From: Syngnathus acus
Taxonomy: Eukaryota; Chordata; Actinopteri; Syngnathiformes; Syngnathidae
DNA: 64,000 nt
Direction of reading: 5' to 3'
Assembly: GCF_901709675.1 (NCBI RefSeq)
Contig: NC_051092.1
Span: 255,501-319,500 of the forward strand
Below are positions 47,622-59,504 of the stretch, piece by piece (the first letter of the stretch is position 1; the number at the start of each line of letters is the position of its first letter). The notes under the pieces are model-generated. The model was given only the letters and a program-made list of their open reading frames with translations. It was not told the DNA's origin and did no database searches. Made by a program: the position numbers and the translations under genes.

Positions 47622-49122
47622 TTTGGGGCGGGCGGGCGCTCACGGCTCGGGGATGCGGTTAGTCTGACCTTCAAAGTGAGGGCCGGGGCGGATTAGGACC
47701 TTTTGGGCTTCCTGCGCCTCTCAAAGTGCTGGGAATGTCCCCCCCACCCCCAGGACACGAGGGGGCTGCTCGGCTGAATTTGCCTCAGTGCGGCTCCACT
47801 GCGGTTCTCGCTGACTTGACCATTGCCGCTCTCCCTCCAACACTGCTGCTTCTGCCATCCGGAGAGAGGGAGGGGGGAGAGGGGAGGTGGGGGGGGAGAA
47901 AAGGAGGAGGACGATGGTGGGGTAGGGTGGGGGAGTAATGGGATCAAACAGCGAACAGAGAAAGATATTTGCCTGCTCAGCATTTTCTCCACTTTACTTA
48001 TTTATTTATCTGCTCCTCTCAGGCTCAATTAGCCAGGCGCTCGGAGTCATAGGAAAGGCTTTTGAAAAAGTGTCCCCGTCCGTCACTCCGCTTGCCTCAT
48101 CACTGCAGCTCGGAGCCATGACACGACATAAGTTTGGAGCTCGGAGGGCATACGCGGCCCGCTATTTTTTGACGCATGACATTCATACCGGAGCTTTTTT
48201 TTTTAGATGCACAGCACAGGCGTGGCGTGGCGGTGCGGCTTCCTCCTTCGCGTCAAACATTTATCGGAGAGCCGCAAGATACTTTGGTGCGTCTTACCTC
48301 GGGGTGACGTTGGCAGATGAGGTGGTCTCCGAGGCGCTCCGATCCAAGCATCCATGCGAAGTGTTTCACATGTCAGCTCCCGTCCAGTAGAGAGGTGGCG
48401 GCGGGCGGAGGAAAAACGACAACAAGCAAGAAAAATCCCAAAGAATCACATGGCTGCCGGGATGCAGCAGGACGAGGCGGGATGCGGGATGCGGGCAGAA
48501 GCTCCCTCACAGTGCACTGCGGGAGGAGATGTGGCGTTTTGCGCGAGTGTGTGTTTTTACGCTGCAATTCCAAAAGGGGGGGGGGAGGGAGGGAGGGGGG
48601 GGGGAGGCAGGGTGGGCGAAGGTGGAGGATGGAAGGAAGCCCGTGCGCTGGCGGGGCGGCCGCTACATTAAAGGAGCCATACGGCGCCCCTTGACGTTAT
48701 CCGGACATCAGCGGAAAGCGGCCGAGAGCCAGCCAGTGAGCCAGCCCACCACGGTGGAACTTGGCCAACGTCCAAAATAGGGAGAGAGAAGAGCAAGAAA
48801 TACATACATGATGGAGAGAACCGTTCCTCTGCGGCGTTTTTACATGCAAGTGGACGCATGGAAGGATGGATGCAGGAGGGGGGGAGGCAGAGCCAGAGAG
48901 AGCAAGAGAGAGAGGAGAGGAGAAGAGGAGGAGGAGTTGGAGCTTCCGACGCAATGCAGAGCGACTCTTGAAAGCAGCAGCAGCAGCACGAGCACGAGCA
49001 CAAGCACAAGTTGTGCTATGCGTGCTTGCGACGGCTGCAATTCTGCCAAAGAGCAAAACAAAAGCAAGGTGATGCGGATATTTTCCTCAGCGAGCTTTGC
49101 TCGGTAGGAAAGCGCCACTATG

Positions 49123-49332
<210 letters not shown>

Positions 49333-49699
49333 ACGTTGAAATGATGCTTTGCGTACAATTCAAAGATATTGCTCACATCCGTCACATCAGAAGCACTTTA
49401 TATGGAACGTCACTTTCAAATTGCTGTCAATATTTTTGTGCAGCACTTGTTTCTGTTTGCCGTTCATCTTCTTATTCTGTCTCATTGTGGTCCTTCTTAG
49501 CATTACGTGCGTGTCCTTGCTGACTCACCGGAAAAACGTTGGCAAAAATGTTTGGAAGTGTGCCAGAAGATATTTTTTCCTTCAATGTCATTTTGAAGTC
49601 AATGACTCGTACGTATCACAATTTGGTGCCGCAGGCAAAGTGCAGCCGTGTGTCCTTGGAGCTCCAGTCGCTGCTAATGAGGAGCAAAGAAATGCTCTT

Positions 49700-49713
49700 C
49701 CGCTAGATGGCGG
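49700..49713 (+). promoter_or_regulatory. CTCF-like motif
   Basis: CCGCTAGATGGCGG fits the CTCF core (allowing G at position 3) on the plus strand between the two Kv1 genes. Confidence 0.4.
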
Positions 49714-50828
49714 AATGTCCAATCAACTCTTTGCCATCCACCCAAAATAAGATCGGCGTCATTTCAGAAGGTCAACTTTTTTGCCTGAGGTTTTGGTAGA
49801 TGTCAATGTTCACAATAGGCATTCCATAAGCCAGTTTTTGTACGCAAAGGGCCAAATATCTAACATGGCGACGCATTGATGCTGAAATCTAATTGGACTG
49901 ACCTTTTGGAGGACGGACGGGGACGACTGTATTACGAATGAGGACGGAAGGGGACCCGGGTGGAGGACAGGGCGGGAAAGTTAGGTCAAGAGCCCGTCTT
50001 TGAACACAAACATGTCCCTGATTGCTTTGCATTTATTTCTTTAACAAAAAAACAAGATTAAATTAAGTTCACATACAGGTTAGAAAAATAAATACTACCG
50101 ATATACCGTGCCATTTTCAATGGCTGTCCGAAACAAGGTGCAGTGAAAGTTCTCATTTGTTTGAAAGAGTTTGTGGTGAAAAGTAGAAAAATAGTCTTTT
50201 ACTCCAAAGCGTTTTCATCGTCCGTTGAGGCAAATGTTTCGAATTGTACTTCCTGTGAGAGGCCTCCGTGGTTCACAAGAAAAAGTCTTGTCGCTGTTGC
50301 CGCTAATGATGACACGACAAGCGTCAGCGTCTTCTGACGCCTGGAAGGAAAGCAAAGAATTCAGCTAGCTCCTCAACAGACAACAAAATATGTCGGTGGA
50401 CATGGTTCGTCTGAAGCGTACACTGCAAAAGTGCAGGTATCCACAGGGAGGCGCTCTTCCCACACTAATGTCCCTAATATGTAGCGACTGGAACACGCTC
50501 CAAAACGGACTCGGAAGCCATCTTAGTCATCTGCAGTTGGCAACAGTGGTTTGGCGCTTTTTTGACGACCACACTGGCAGCTAGGCACACAACCTCACTC
50601 ATTTCAGTCAGAATACGCCTCTTGTATGTTCAAAATTTGACACCGTCCGGCAATACCGTGGCTAATTTTAGACCTGTTTTGTAGCCTGGGATTGGACAGT
50701 TGACCATTGCCAGTCTGTCATTTGTGGACGTTCCCTGAAAGAGAATCAACAGCAAACCCGGAACATGGTCCGAAACCATGCGAGTCTGGCAGAGAAGGGC
50801 CCGGTACTTGACTCACCGCCCGTTCTTA

Positions 50829-52205
50829 TCATACGTCAGTCAGCTTCCCGGTGTAGATTTGGATTTGGGTCAAGCTCTCCGAGTCATCCTCCCGGTAGGA
50901 CTCGGTCTTGGACAGGGAGCGCTCGTCCCCGGACGACGTCTGCGGCTGTCCGCAGGTCACGTGCACGAACTGCAAGCGATCCTCCTCGTCGTTCTCTCTG
51001 TGGTAGAAGTAGTTGAAGTTGGACACGATGACGGGCACGGGTAGAGCGATGGTCAGCACTCCGGCGATGGCGCACAAGGATCCTACAAACTTGCCCCCGA
51101 TGGTGCTGGGGCACATATCTCCGTAGCCCACCGTGGTCATAGTCACCACCGCCCACCAGAAGGCGTCGGGGATACTGGAGAAGCCGGATTCGGGGTCCTC
51201 GGCTTCGGCAAAATACACCGAACTGGAGAATAGGACCACCCCGATGATGAGGAAGAAAATCAAGAGGCCCAGCTCCCTGAGGCTGGCGTGCAGGGTCTGC
51301 CCGAGGATCTGAAGACCCTTGGAGTGTCTGGAGAGCTTGAAAATCCGAAAAACGCGGACTAGACGGATGACCCTCAGGATGGCCAGCGAGGCGGCCTGCT
51401 GGCTGCTGCCCTGGTGCTCGGCCAAGTCCAATCCCAGGGTGATGAAGTACGGCGCGATGGCCACCACGTCTATGATGTTCATGATGTTCTTGAAGAATGC
51501 CGCCTTGCTGGGGCAGGACAGGAACCTCATGGTGAACTCAAAGGAGAACCACACAATGCAGAGCGTTTCCACCATGAAGAAGGGGTCCGTGAAGGGACTC
51601 CTCACCTTGCCGTGGCCGCTGCCGTTGACGTGGAGCTCCTGCCCCGACGCGGGGACCTCGCGAAACTCGGGCAACGTCTCCAAGCAGAAAATGATGATGG
51701 ATATCAGAATGACCATCACGGAGACGATGGCGATGATGCGAGCGGGCCCGGAACTTTCCGGATACTCAAACAGGAGCCAGAGTTGTCTCTGGAACTCGTT
51801 GTTCGGCAGAGGTCGGTCCTCCTCCCTGCTCAGACCCTCGTCGTCTCGAAAAAGCTCGATCGTCTCCTCGTCAAACTCGTAGAACTTGATCTCCTCTAGG
51901 AAAATATCCACGGGGACGCTCACCGGTCTGCGCAGCCTCCCCCCGGACTGGTAGTAGTACAGAATGGCGTCAAAGCTGGGCCGGTTCCTGTCGAAGAAGT
52001 ACTCGTTCCTCAGCGGGTCGAAGAAGCGCATCCTTTTGCGGGGATCCCCCAAGAGCGTGCTGGGGAAGCGCGAGAGGGTTTTGACTTGGGTTTCGAAGCG
52101 CAGGCCCGAGATGTTGATGACCACCCTCTCGCTACACTCCTGCTCCTCCAACAAGGGAGTGACCGCCGCCGTCTCGTCGCGGTTCTCCTGGGACACCACG
52201 GTCAT
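50829..52205 (-). CDS. kcna6: Kv1 Shaker-type potassium channel, kcna6-like
   Basis: Second intronless Kv1 alpha subunit, 458 residues. ATG at 52205 has A at -3 (AAAAGATGACC). T1 begins [19 protein letters not shown]; the S1-S2 loop is short and has an NGS sequon; S4 is [19 protein letters not shown]; the filter is TVGYGD (358-363). The tail has HVTCGQP, also found in KCNA6, and ends GKLTDV, a PDZ-type ligand. Other KCNA6-type features are [33 protein letters not shown] and [12 protein letters not shown]. It lacks the long S1-S2 insertion of mammalian KCNA6, so the paralogue call is tentative and kcna10- or kcna5-derived alternatives remain. Residue 365 after the filter is Cys (GYGDMCP), uncommon in this position. 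It is tandem with kcna1, same strand, 3.2 kb apart, as in the vertebrate KCNA1-5-6 cluster. Confidence 0.78.
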   Translation of the reverse strand: MTVVSQENRDETAAVTPLLEEQECSERVVINISGLRFETQVKTLSRFPSTLLGDPRKRMRFFDPLRNEYFFDRNRPSFDAILYYYQSGGRLRRPVSVPVDIFLEEIKFYEFDEETIELFRDDEGLSREEDRPLPNNEFQRQLWLLFEYPESSGPARIIAIVSVMVILISIIIFCLETLPEFREVPASGQELHVNGSGHGKVRSPFTDPFFMVETLCIVWFSFEFTMRFLSCPSKAAFFKNIMNIIDVVAIAPYFITLGLDLAEHQGSSQQAASLAILRVIRLVRVFRIFKLSRHSKGLQILGQTLHASLRELGLLIFFLIIGVVLFSSSVYFAEAEDPESGFSSIPDAFWWAVVTMTTVGYGDMCPSTIGGKFVGSLCAIAGVLTIALPVPVIVSNFNYFYHRENDEEDRLQFVHVTCGQPQTSSGDERSLSKTESYREDDSESLTQIQIYTGKLTDV

Positions 52206-53230
52206 CTTTTCACCCCTCCCAAGGGTTCAAGGGTTGCCACTCACCTCTCAAGTGTCCTTTCTCATGCAGATTGTCACGTTTGCGGCAGGTCCTGGATTCC
52301 TGGAGGAAATCCCAACCCCCCACCCCCCCCGCCCCCTGAAAGGACCCGGTCGCCCGTAGCCCTTTTGCTTGATTTACACGGTCCCTTTGTCAGATTAGAG
52401 CCTGGCCGTGCGAGACGGATCGACCCGTTGCGAATGGGCGGAGGTGGCTATCATATTCATAACCATTTGAAAGCGCACGGCCCGCCCTCCCTCCTTCCCT
52501 CCCTCCGTCCCCAAGCTGGAAGAGCAGATGACATTTGGTGCCGGCCGGCCCTCCGACGCTCGACTTGGGTAAACGCGGAAGCTCCCGCTATTGACGCTCC
52601 TTCCACCGAGCCTCCTTATTTTCGATGCCGTTTGTCCGTACCCCGTGACAAATGCGCCCCCCCCCACCCCACCCCGTCATTCATGAAATCATGGCGCTAT
52701 TCCTGTCGCAAGGGGAACCCGCCGGTGTCCCCTCACTCACACTTCAAGAAACAAGACCGCAGCCGCCAAGATGAGCTTATATTTATTGTGGCCAAAATAA
52801 GCTAAAATCCTGCGAGGCGTGAACACACACACACACACACACATTCCCGCATGGCCCTCGCCAGTGGAAAATGCTGGCTTGACTGATACTCGAGAAGCAG
52901 GGGCAACGTCGTCTTCTTCAGGGAGCCAAAATAACAGCGTTGGTAGTGCTCAAAGGGCTCACTTGTACACCCTGCAACACGGGGGGGGGGGGGGGGCTTT
53001 GCTTGGCCTGGCCCCTTAAGACAAGTGTCCTGGCTTTTTGGCCATACTCCTTCCTGCTTTTTCACACGAGGAATGTCCACCGGGTTTTCTCTGCGTTTAG
53101 CGATGCATTGTCGCAGCAACGTTCATAGAAGGTGAAGCAGCATGTGACTCATCACCCAAGATTGTTCTTCACCTTGTATTCTGCATTTGGACAATGTTAA
53201 CGGTACAGGACTGTCCATCAGTCAGTGTTG

Positions 53231-53270
53231 CATCTCAACTGTTTACATGTCATCTCAACTGTTTACATGT
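53231..53270. repeat. perfect 2 x 20-bp direct repeat
   Basis: CATCTCAACTGTTTACATGT occurs twice back to back, with a partial third CATC after it. Confidence 0.9.
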
Positions 53271-53794
53271 CATCACACTCTTGTTGCGTGCGTGCGTGTG
53301 TGTGGTAACATCAATAACAAAACAAGAGCGAGGACACAAATGTGGCAGTCGGTGGCCGCAGTTGAGCAAACGGAGCGTCTGGCTCATGTTGAACGTCACC
53401 AAGGAAACAAAAACAAACAAGCTGTGGCATGGACACGTGATTTATAATCCCGTGTGGGGGTGGTGGGGGGTTATATCGGGGGAGCTCAATCACACGTTCA
53501 TTCCAATAGTCTAGCTCTGCTGTTAATCGGATCCTTCAACATTCTTTTTCAAAAATATTCATTAGCGCTTCGACTAATATGGAACGCCTCCACAGCTGTA
53601 ATTCCCCTGGGAAAGAATGTACACGAAATAATACTAGCCCTGTTGCCATTCATACTTCAGAACAAGGGAATGACATGTTTAAAACCGCTTCCTACATTTA
53701 GACAGGCAGGTTTAGCCTAATGCTAACTGGCAATGCATAATGTCATTGACAGGTTAGCACGGTTAGCATCGACAACAAAACGGTATGCAAATGC

Positions 53795-53855
53795 AAATTA
53801 AATTTCGTTGTACATGTGTGACAATGACAATAAAGATCTATTCTCATATATTCTT
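53795..53855 (+). mobile_element. retroposon 3'-tail-like fragment
   Basis: AATTTCGTTGTACATGTG followed by ACAATGACAATAAAGATCTA is a 3' end type shared by many fish non-LTR elements. A close copy of the ending recurs at 56278-56325. Confidence 0.5.
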
Positions 53856-54316
53856 TGTCCTCTGTGTGCGACTACAACTTATTTGCCTCAATGAGCACTT
53901 TTCTTGTTAATTAGTTCCATCACGTGTGCAGGCTTCGCTGCAGCTGCATATTGTCCAGATTTGCGTGGGCCGGCCATGTGCACGTCATGACGTGTTACCC
54001 GGGAAATTCTTGCTTACAGAACTTGTGCTTTAACTTGAGATGAGAGTTGGAGTATCTTTCCAACGTCTGCCGAATAGGAGCCATCGCTTTGATATGATTC
54101 GGTTTTCTAGGATTTCTTCATGCGGTTGCACTTGTAAGGTCGCTGAAAGCTAGCGAGGCGCCCGGCCAATAACCAAGCAGGAGGCGTCCCGTCGGAGAGG
54201 GCGGGTTTCCTCGGAACGACCCGTCCGTATCCTTGTCACACGCCGGCCTCCCGGATTAGCCTTTCAGGCCACGATTAAGCCGCCGCCCGTTTTAGCCGAT
54301 GATGTCGCGCTTGATA

Positions 54317-54488
<172 letters not shown>

Positions 54489-55011
54489 CGCCGGGAAGGG
54501 AAGGGAAGGGTCCTTTGAAAACCTTCAGGGGCTCGCGCATTTATGATATCACAACGTACCAGCGGAGGAAGCCACCTTCTTCGCTTTCCATCCGGCCCCA
54601 GTTTCGAATCGATCGGTCGACTCGAAGGCAACGTTTTGAACGCCATCAGAAAGCAGATAGCACGGCGAGCTCGACGCAAAGGTCAAACGAGTGCGCACGT
54701 CAAATGTTGAGACGATTGCATAGCTGAAGTCAAAGGTGAAGCAACAGCTTGTGTTCAATATGACACAAGTGGAATTGCGCTCGATGACATTGCAGTTAAT
54801 ATTGCAGCAGCCGTTTCCAAAGGGAGCGATTTGGCGTCGCCTCTCGTTGTATTTTGGGCTTTCGACGGCGCTGAAACCCAATCCCGTCCGAAGGCAGCGA
54901 CTTTGAGCGACTTCTATAAATAAACCAGCTGCACTTGGCGATACGGCCCGCGGAATGATTAGCTCATGGCGGCGCGCGTGGCCACAACTATTTGCTCCCA
55001 CTCGCTCTAGC

Positions 55012-55143
<132 letters not shown>

Positions 55144-55774
55144 CGTGCGCGTGTGCGAAGAATGCGCTCTCACAGGAATCTGCAAAGTTGACTTGATATT
55201 GTGCGGGGAGCTTTTAATGGCAATTTGCGAACCAACGTCGCTTGTTAAGCGCGGGGGAGGAGGACTGCCTGTTAAGCTAGCTGGCTGGCTGGCAATTACG
55301 CCCGCCTGAGTTATATTTGACAGCCTTGACTTTCCATTTCTTGCCAGTTAATGTCGCCAATGACTTATTTGCTTGAGTTCGTGTCGAGCTGCACGCTTGC
55401 GACGACGGGCCGGCTTTAGACAAACTAGTCAGTCCGGATGGATGGTGGCAGCCCTCATTGCCGATTCGCTCGTTGACTTGAAGCAAAACCCGAAACATTC
55501 TTTCATCGTGGTAAAACAAGTGAAGCGTGAGTTGGCGTTCAGACGTTTGACGAGGCCCGCGTGGGGCAATTAGTCGTTACCATGGCTTGTTAAAAAGGCC
55601 GTGAATAAGTTGTGTTGTTGTCTGACGCCGACCCTTTCAAATGTCATCACCCCATCAGATGCTTTGACATCAGTGGCGGCCACCCCCAAAAACGAAATCA
55701 ATGAAGCAGCATCCAAATGTTATTGAAGGCCGACACACAAATAAAGAAGCAAACGTTTTGTAAATACATTTAAT

Positions 55775-55850
55775 CGATGACTTTGTGTGTCTTGACATGT
55801 GAAGAAATTGACAATAAAGCAGACTTTGACTTTTTTGACTTTGACATATT
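55775..55850 (+). mobile_element. retroposon 3'-tail-like fragment (TTTGAC tail)
   Basis: TTTGTGTGTCTTGACATGTG, then GACAATAAAGCAGACTTTGAC and a TTTGAC-type tail. A diverged copy starts at about 56062. Confidence 0.55.
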
Positions 55851-56061
55851 CTTTTACTCAAAGTGAATTTGAATCTTGTGAATCTGAGCACGCTTTGATT
55901 TCACATGTTCTGTCTGCCGGTCTCAGCTCAGCGCTTCCTTTCAAAATGCTCATTTTCATTTGATTTCCATTCAAGTGGGCCAGAGCATCCAAGGCGCCCG
56001 CCCACAGCCATAGGACAAGCACAATATTGTCACCGTGGGATAGAGGAAACGGAATTTCGGT

Positions 56062-56116
56062 TTCTTTGTGTGTCTTGACATATGAAGGGATTGACAATAA
56101 AGCTGACTTTGACTTT
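56062..56116 (+). mobile_element. retroposon 3'-tail-like fragment, second copy
   Basis: TTTGTGTGTCTTGACATATG, then ATTGACAATAAAGCTGACTT and a TTTGACTTTGA ending, closely related to the fragment at 55775-55850. The tail is shorter. Confidence 0.55.
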
Positions 56117-56277
56117 GATATGCGACCCCGTGGTCTCCCTTTTTGGTTTTGTTCTTCCGCCCAGAAAAAATGTGAACGCGCTGTCACGTTTTGACACCGC
56201 AAATGTCCTTTTTGCCTTTTTAGAGTATTCCCGTATGGACAAACTACTCCCGCAAACTTGAGGTCCTTCAGCCAAGC

Positions 56278-56325
56278 GCTTGTATTGTGTGACCATGACA
56301 ATAAAGATCTATTCTATTCTATTTG
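56278..56325 (+). mobile_element. retroposon 3'-tail-like fragment with TTCTA tail
   Basis: TTGTGTGACCATGACAATAA, then AAGATCTATTCTATTCTATT: the same 3' ending as 53795-53855 with a short tandem ATTCT tail. It ends about 150 bp from the GPCR stop codon. Confidence 0.5.
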
Positions 56326-56474
56326 GGATGCGGCAAATGGGCGAATCCGCTCGCCCACTCGGATCACGTCGCTCGGAGGAGCGCTATCGGCTCGGACACC
56401 GTGCCGCCCTGAAGCAAAGCTTCAATTTTGCTCCAGATGTCCTCGGTCGGCCAACTAAGCGTCCGTCCGTCCGT

Positions 56475-57425
56475 CTAAGAACTGTCTGCCGACACACTGC
56501 TGACCTGCGGCCGCACTCTGTTGCCACGACATCCGAAGCGCCAGGCCGCCCTCCTGTGGCGGTATCGCTTGGACAGCAGAACGTAGAGCACGGGGTTCAC
56601 GCACGGGTGCAGGTACTGCAGCAGCGTGCAGGTGAAGTAGAAGAGTTCCCAGGCCCGTCCGTGGCGGTAGAGGCCCAGGTAGAGGCACAGCTCCAGGACG
56701 TAGCCCGGCAGCCAACAAGCCGAGAAGGTGGCGGTGGCCAAGAACACCGTCAGCGAGGCCCGCCGCGTGTTCCTGCCTCCGGAGGCCGACATCACCGGAC
56801 TCTTGTGGAGAAACAGCGCCAGGCGGGCGTAGTTGAAGGCGATCACCAGCACGGGGATGAAATAGAAGAGCACAAACTGGCTCAGGACCACTTGGTAGTG
56901 GTGCTCCTGGATGGTGGGCAGGCAGAAGGTGAAGCTGACCAGGTCGGGGCTCAGGCTCTCCTTGGTGGCGAACATCCGCAGAGGCACGCTGACGAGGAAG
57001 CTGAGGGCCCAGACCAGCGCCAACGCCAGGACCGCCCAGTCGGCGGCCAGAGGCCGGTAGGGGTTGGTGACGACGGCGGCGCGAGCCACCGACACGGCGC
57101 ACAGCGAGTAGGTGCTGGCCGCCAGGCCCAAGGCCAGAAGGAACTGGTAGACCTTGCAGGAAAGGTCGCCCGTGGGCCACGAGTGGCTGAGGGCCGAGTG
57201 CAGGGTGAAGGGGATGAGCAGCAGGGTGAGCAAGTCGGCCAGCGCCATGCTGAGGAGCAGGACGTCCAGACTGTTCCGACGCGGCGACTTGGCGAACAAG
57301 GCGAAGGCCAGCAGGTTGGCGCCCAGGCCGACGCCCAGGATCACGCCGCACGTGCAGGCAAACACCAGACCGTAGACGTTGGGGACGCCCACGTTTACCT
57401 CCGTGCTGCCGCCGCCACCTTTCAT
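56475..57425 (-). CDS. class A (rhodopsin-family) GPCR, unnamed, with altered DRY motif
   Basis: A single-exon 316-residue protein with seven hydrophobic spans. Class A landmarks: Asp in TM2 (LADLL, D64); the disulfide pair C90 (TM3) and C168 (ECL2); TM6 CWLP (237-240); and TM7 NPVLY (277-281), followed by a basic helix-8 region (SKRYRHRR). The E/DRY box at the end of TM3 reads ARA (114-116) within SVARAAVVTNPYRPL, so Arg is kept while Asp and Tyr are both Ala. The overall look (short loops, NPYRPL in ICL2) suggests a peptide-type receptor, but I cannot place it in a named subfamily. The N-terminus is short with no N-glycosylation sequon. ATG at 57425 is the first Met; a spliced upstream leader is not excluded. 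Confidence 0.85.
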   Translation of the reverse strand: MKGGGGSTEVNVGVPNVYGLVFACTCGVILGVGLGANLLAFALFAKSPRRNSLDVLLLSMALADLLTLLLIPFTLHSALSHSWPTGDLSCKVYQFLLALGLAASTYSLCAVSVARAAVVTNPYRPLAADWAVLALALVWALSFLVSVPLRMFATKESLSPDLVSFTFCLPTIQEHHYQVVLSQFVLFYFIPVLVIAFNYARLALFLHKSPVMSASGGRNTRRASLTVFLATATFSACWLPGYVLELCLYLGLYRHGRAWELFYFTCTLLQYLHPCVNPVLYVLLSKRYRHRRAAWRFGCRGNRVRPQVSSVSADSS

Positions 57426-58887
57426 TTCAAAGCAGTCGGTCCTTCCGGGTGGCAGAACTGGAGCGACCGCTCACCTCAGCTGAACCCGTTTGGGGTGCCT
57501 CCGGTGCACGCAAACGTCAGGGCCCAAAGTCAAATTGCTGGCACGCTCTTTCCTGAAAGAAATGGATCATTCATTGATTGAGCTTCAAATTGGAGGTACA
57601 TGGATGACGTTACGCTATCATTTTTTGCAAACTTGCTTTGTTGATGTTTGAACAATAAGTCTTGATATGATTAGGCTAATGCTATGAAAAGGAAAAAGTC
57701 CAAGCGTGCCTGTCCAAAGCAGAAATCACGAGACACTCACCTTTTCACCGTCCTCGGCCGTCAATGTCAAGCAGCGCTTTGCCGCTCCCCTTCTCTCAGA
57801 AAGAGAACGCGTCCGACCGTCCGTCCTGCCGTCCGTCTGTGCGCTCGCCTCTGCGGCCGCGGCGCAACGATCGCTCCAGACGCGCAAGAGCAAACACGGC
57901 TCGGCTGGCGTTGGTTGGTTGGTTGGCTGGTTGGTTGATTCTGCATGAGCGACTTTGGAGAGGAACGGCCAAAGAGCAGCCGAGTTGCCGCCGCACGGAG
58001 AAAAGCGCCTGGTCCTTCTTGGTGCCACACACTTTGCTCTCGAAACAAAATGGGGTGGTGGCCAGCCGGCCGAGTTGCCGCCGCCGCCGCACGGAGAAAA
58101 GCGCCTGGTTCTTCTTGGCGCCACCCACTTTGCTCTCAAAACAAAATGGGGTGGGCGCTAACTTTTGGATTGACTTTTCCAATAGATAATGCTGCTTTTC
58201 CTCTGAGCGAGCGACACTCGGCTTGCTAGCTTCATTGCGCTTCTCTGACAACATCAAATTGAATTGAGTTGAATAGAATAGAATAGAGTGGGGCTTTTGG
58301 CTCCTGTGCTATTGCTTGGACCAAACTTCAAATCAAATTCTTCTTCCAACTTTTCGTGCTCTTCCGCTGAGCATTGCCACATTTTCTGCCTCCAGAAGTC
58401 TTCATTGATTGTCATTTTCATTTCTTCCTGCTCATTTTAGCCTCAGATTGATTTTTCCTCTTTTATCAGCCTTTTTTACGATTGCGCGTCATCTAATGGC
58501 TGAGTGGCCGAGGGAGGGAGGGAGGCAAGACCGATCGAAACGCATGTCCAAAAGTTTGTGTGCGGGCGGGAGAAAGAGAAAAGTTAATATTTGACCAAAC
58601 AAAGCTCTAAAAGAAAGGTCATCCAGGCAATGTTTGCAGTCAAAAGAATGATATCAAAGTCGAAGCGCAAGAAAAAAAGCACAAGGCAGTTGTTTGGAAT
58701 ACATAATGCTTTAATGCTTGATGAATGATAATAATCATGCACACATACGTACGGACGTGGACGCACATTAAGCGCTCAGTGCAAGTCAAGGACGTGAAAC
58801 GACTGTGGCAGATTTGGTCTATAAAAATAAACTATAGCGCCAATAAATTACATTTGTATTTGGCAGGCCCACAAAAACGGAAACAAA

Positions 58888-58918
<31 letters not shown>

Positions 58919-59504
58919 CAGGACCATCGAGACACCACAAAAGAACACGTATATGTCGCTAAAGTGCATTATGGGAGTCAGTCAGCAGCACCGCAATACA
59001 TTCACCAAATAAATATACACCTTCCAGATGAAATAAATTATGGCAGCGCGGCTGGAGAAATAAAGCCAACGCGCCAACCGCGTCGTGATCGCTCGCGACA
59101 TCCAATCATCGGGATGTCAAATTCTCGATGATCCAAAAACAGAATGAAAAAGTTCCACGACTATGGAACGACCAAACGCCTTTAACGCTCACCAAAGGGA
59201 TCGCCCCCGCTGAGCCCACCACAGAATCACTTCTGAGGAGAGTCTTTCTCTTCCAGACCTTCCCAGATCGTCGGGCTTCCGGTGGCGTCGATTGGGAGGG
59301 AGGCTGGAGCGCGTCTACGTTTGGGATTCAGCGTGACGGCGCAAAACGAGGAACGTGCAAACAATTGTGGTGACTCCTGACCGGGTCAAACGTTTAGGCT
59401 GGTCGGGAAGGCAAGGCCGACACCAAAGGACCGGCGATCATCTGATAACGGGGCGTCACGGATGGCAAAATTGGGCCCGAGTTCAGGTCCGCGCGCAGCC
59501 CTCC
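57426..59504. other. GPCR-pthlh intergenic region
   Basis: GPCR upstream region and pthlh 3' UTR. It contains a TTGG run (57911-57936), an imperfect tandem duplication (57979-58154), an AATAG run (58268-58285) and a GAAA run (58888-58918). No gene was recognised. Confidence 0.5.
57979..58154. repeat. imperfect tandem duplication of about 80-86 bp
   Basis: A segment from GCCGAGTTGCCGCCGCACGG to AACAAAATGGGGTGG occurs at 57979-58058 and again at 58069-58154. The second copy has two extra CCG triplets and a few substitutions. It lies upstream of the GPCR start. Confidence 0.9.

Noticed and set aside
56280-57581. Plus-strand frame of 433 residues opposite the GPCR
   Set aside because: It is the antisense of a GC-rich intronless receptor; its translation is Gln/Gly/His-rich without domains.
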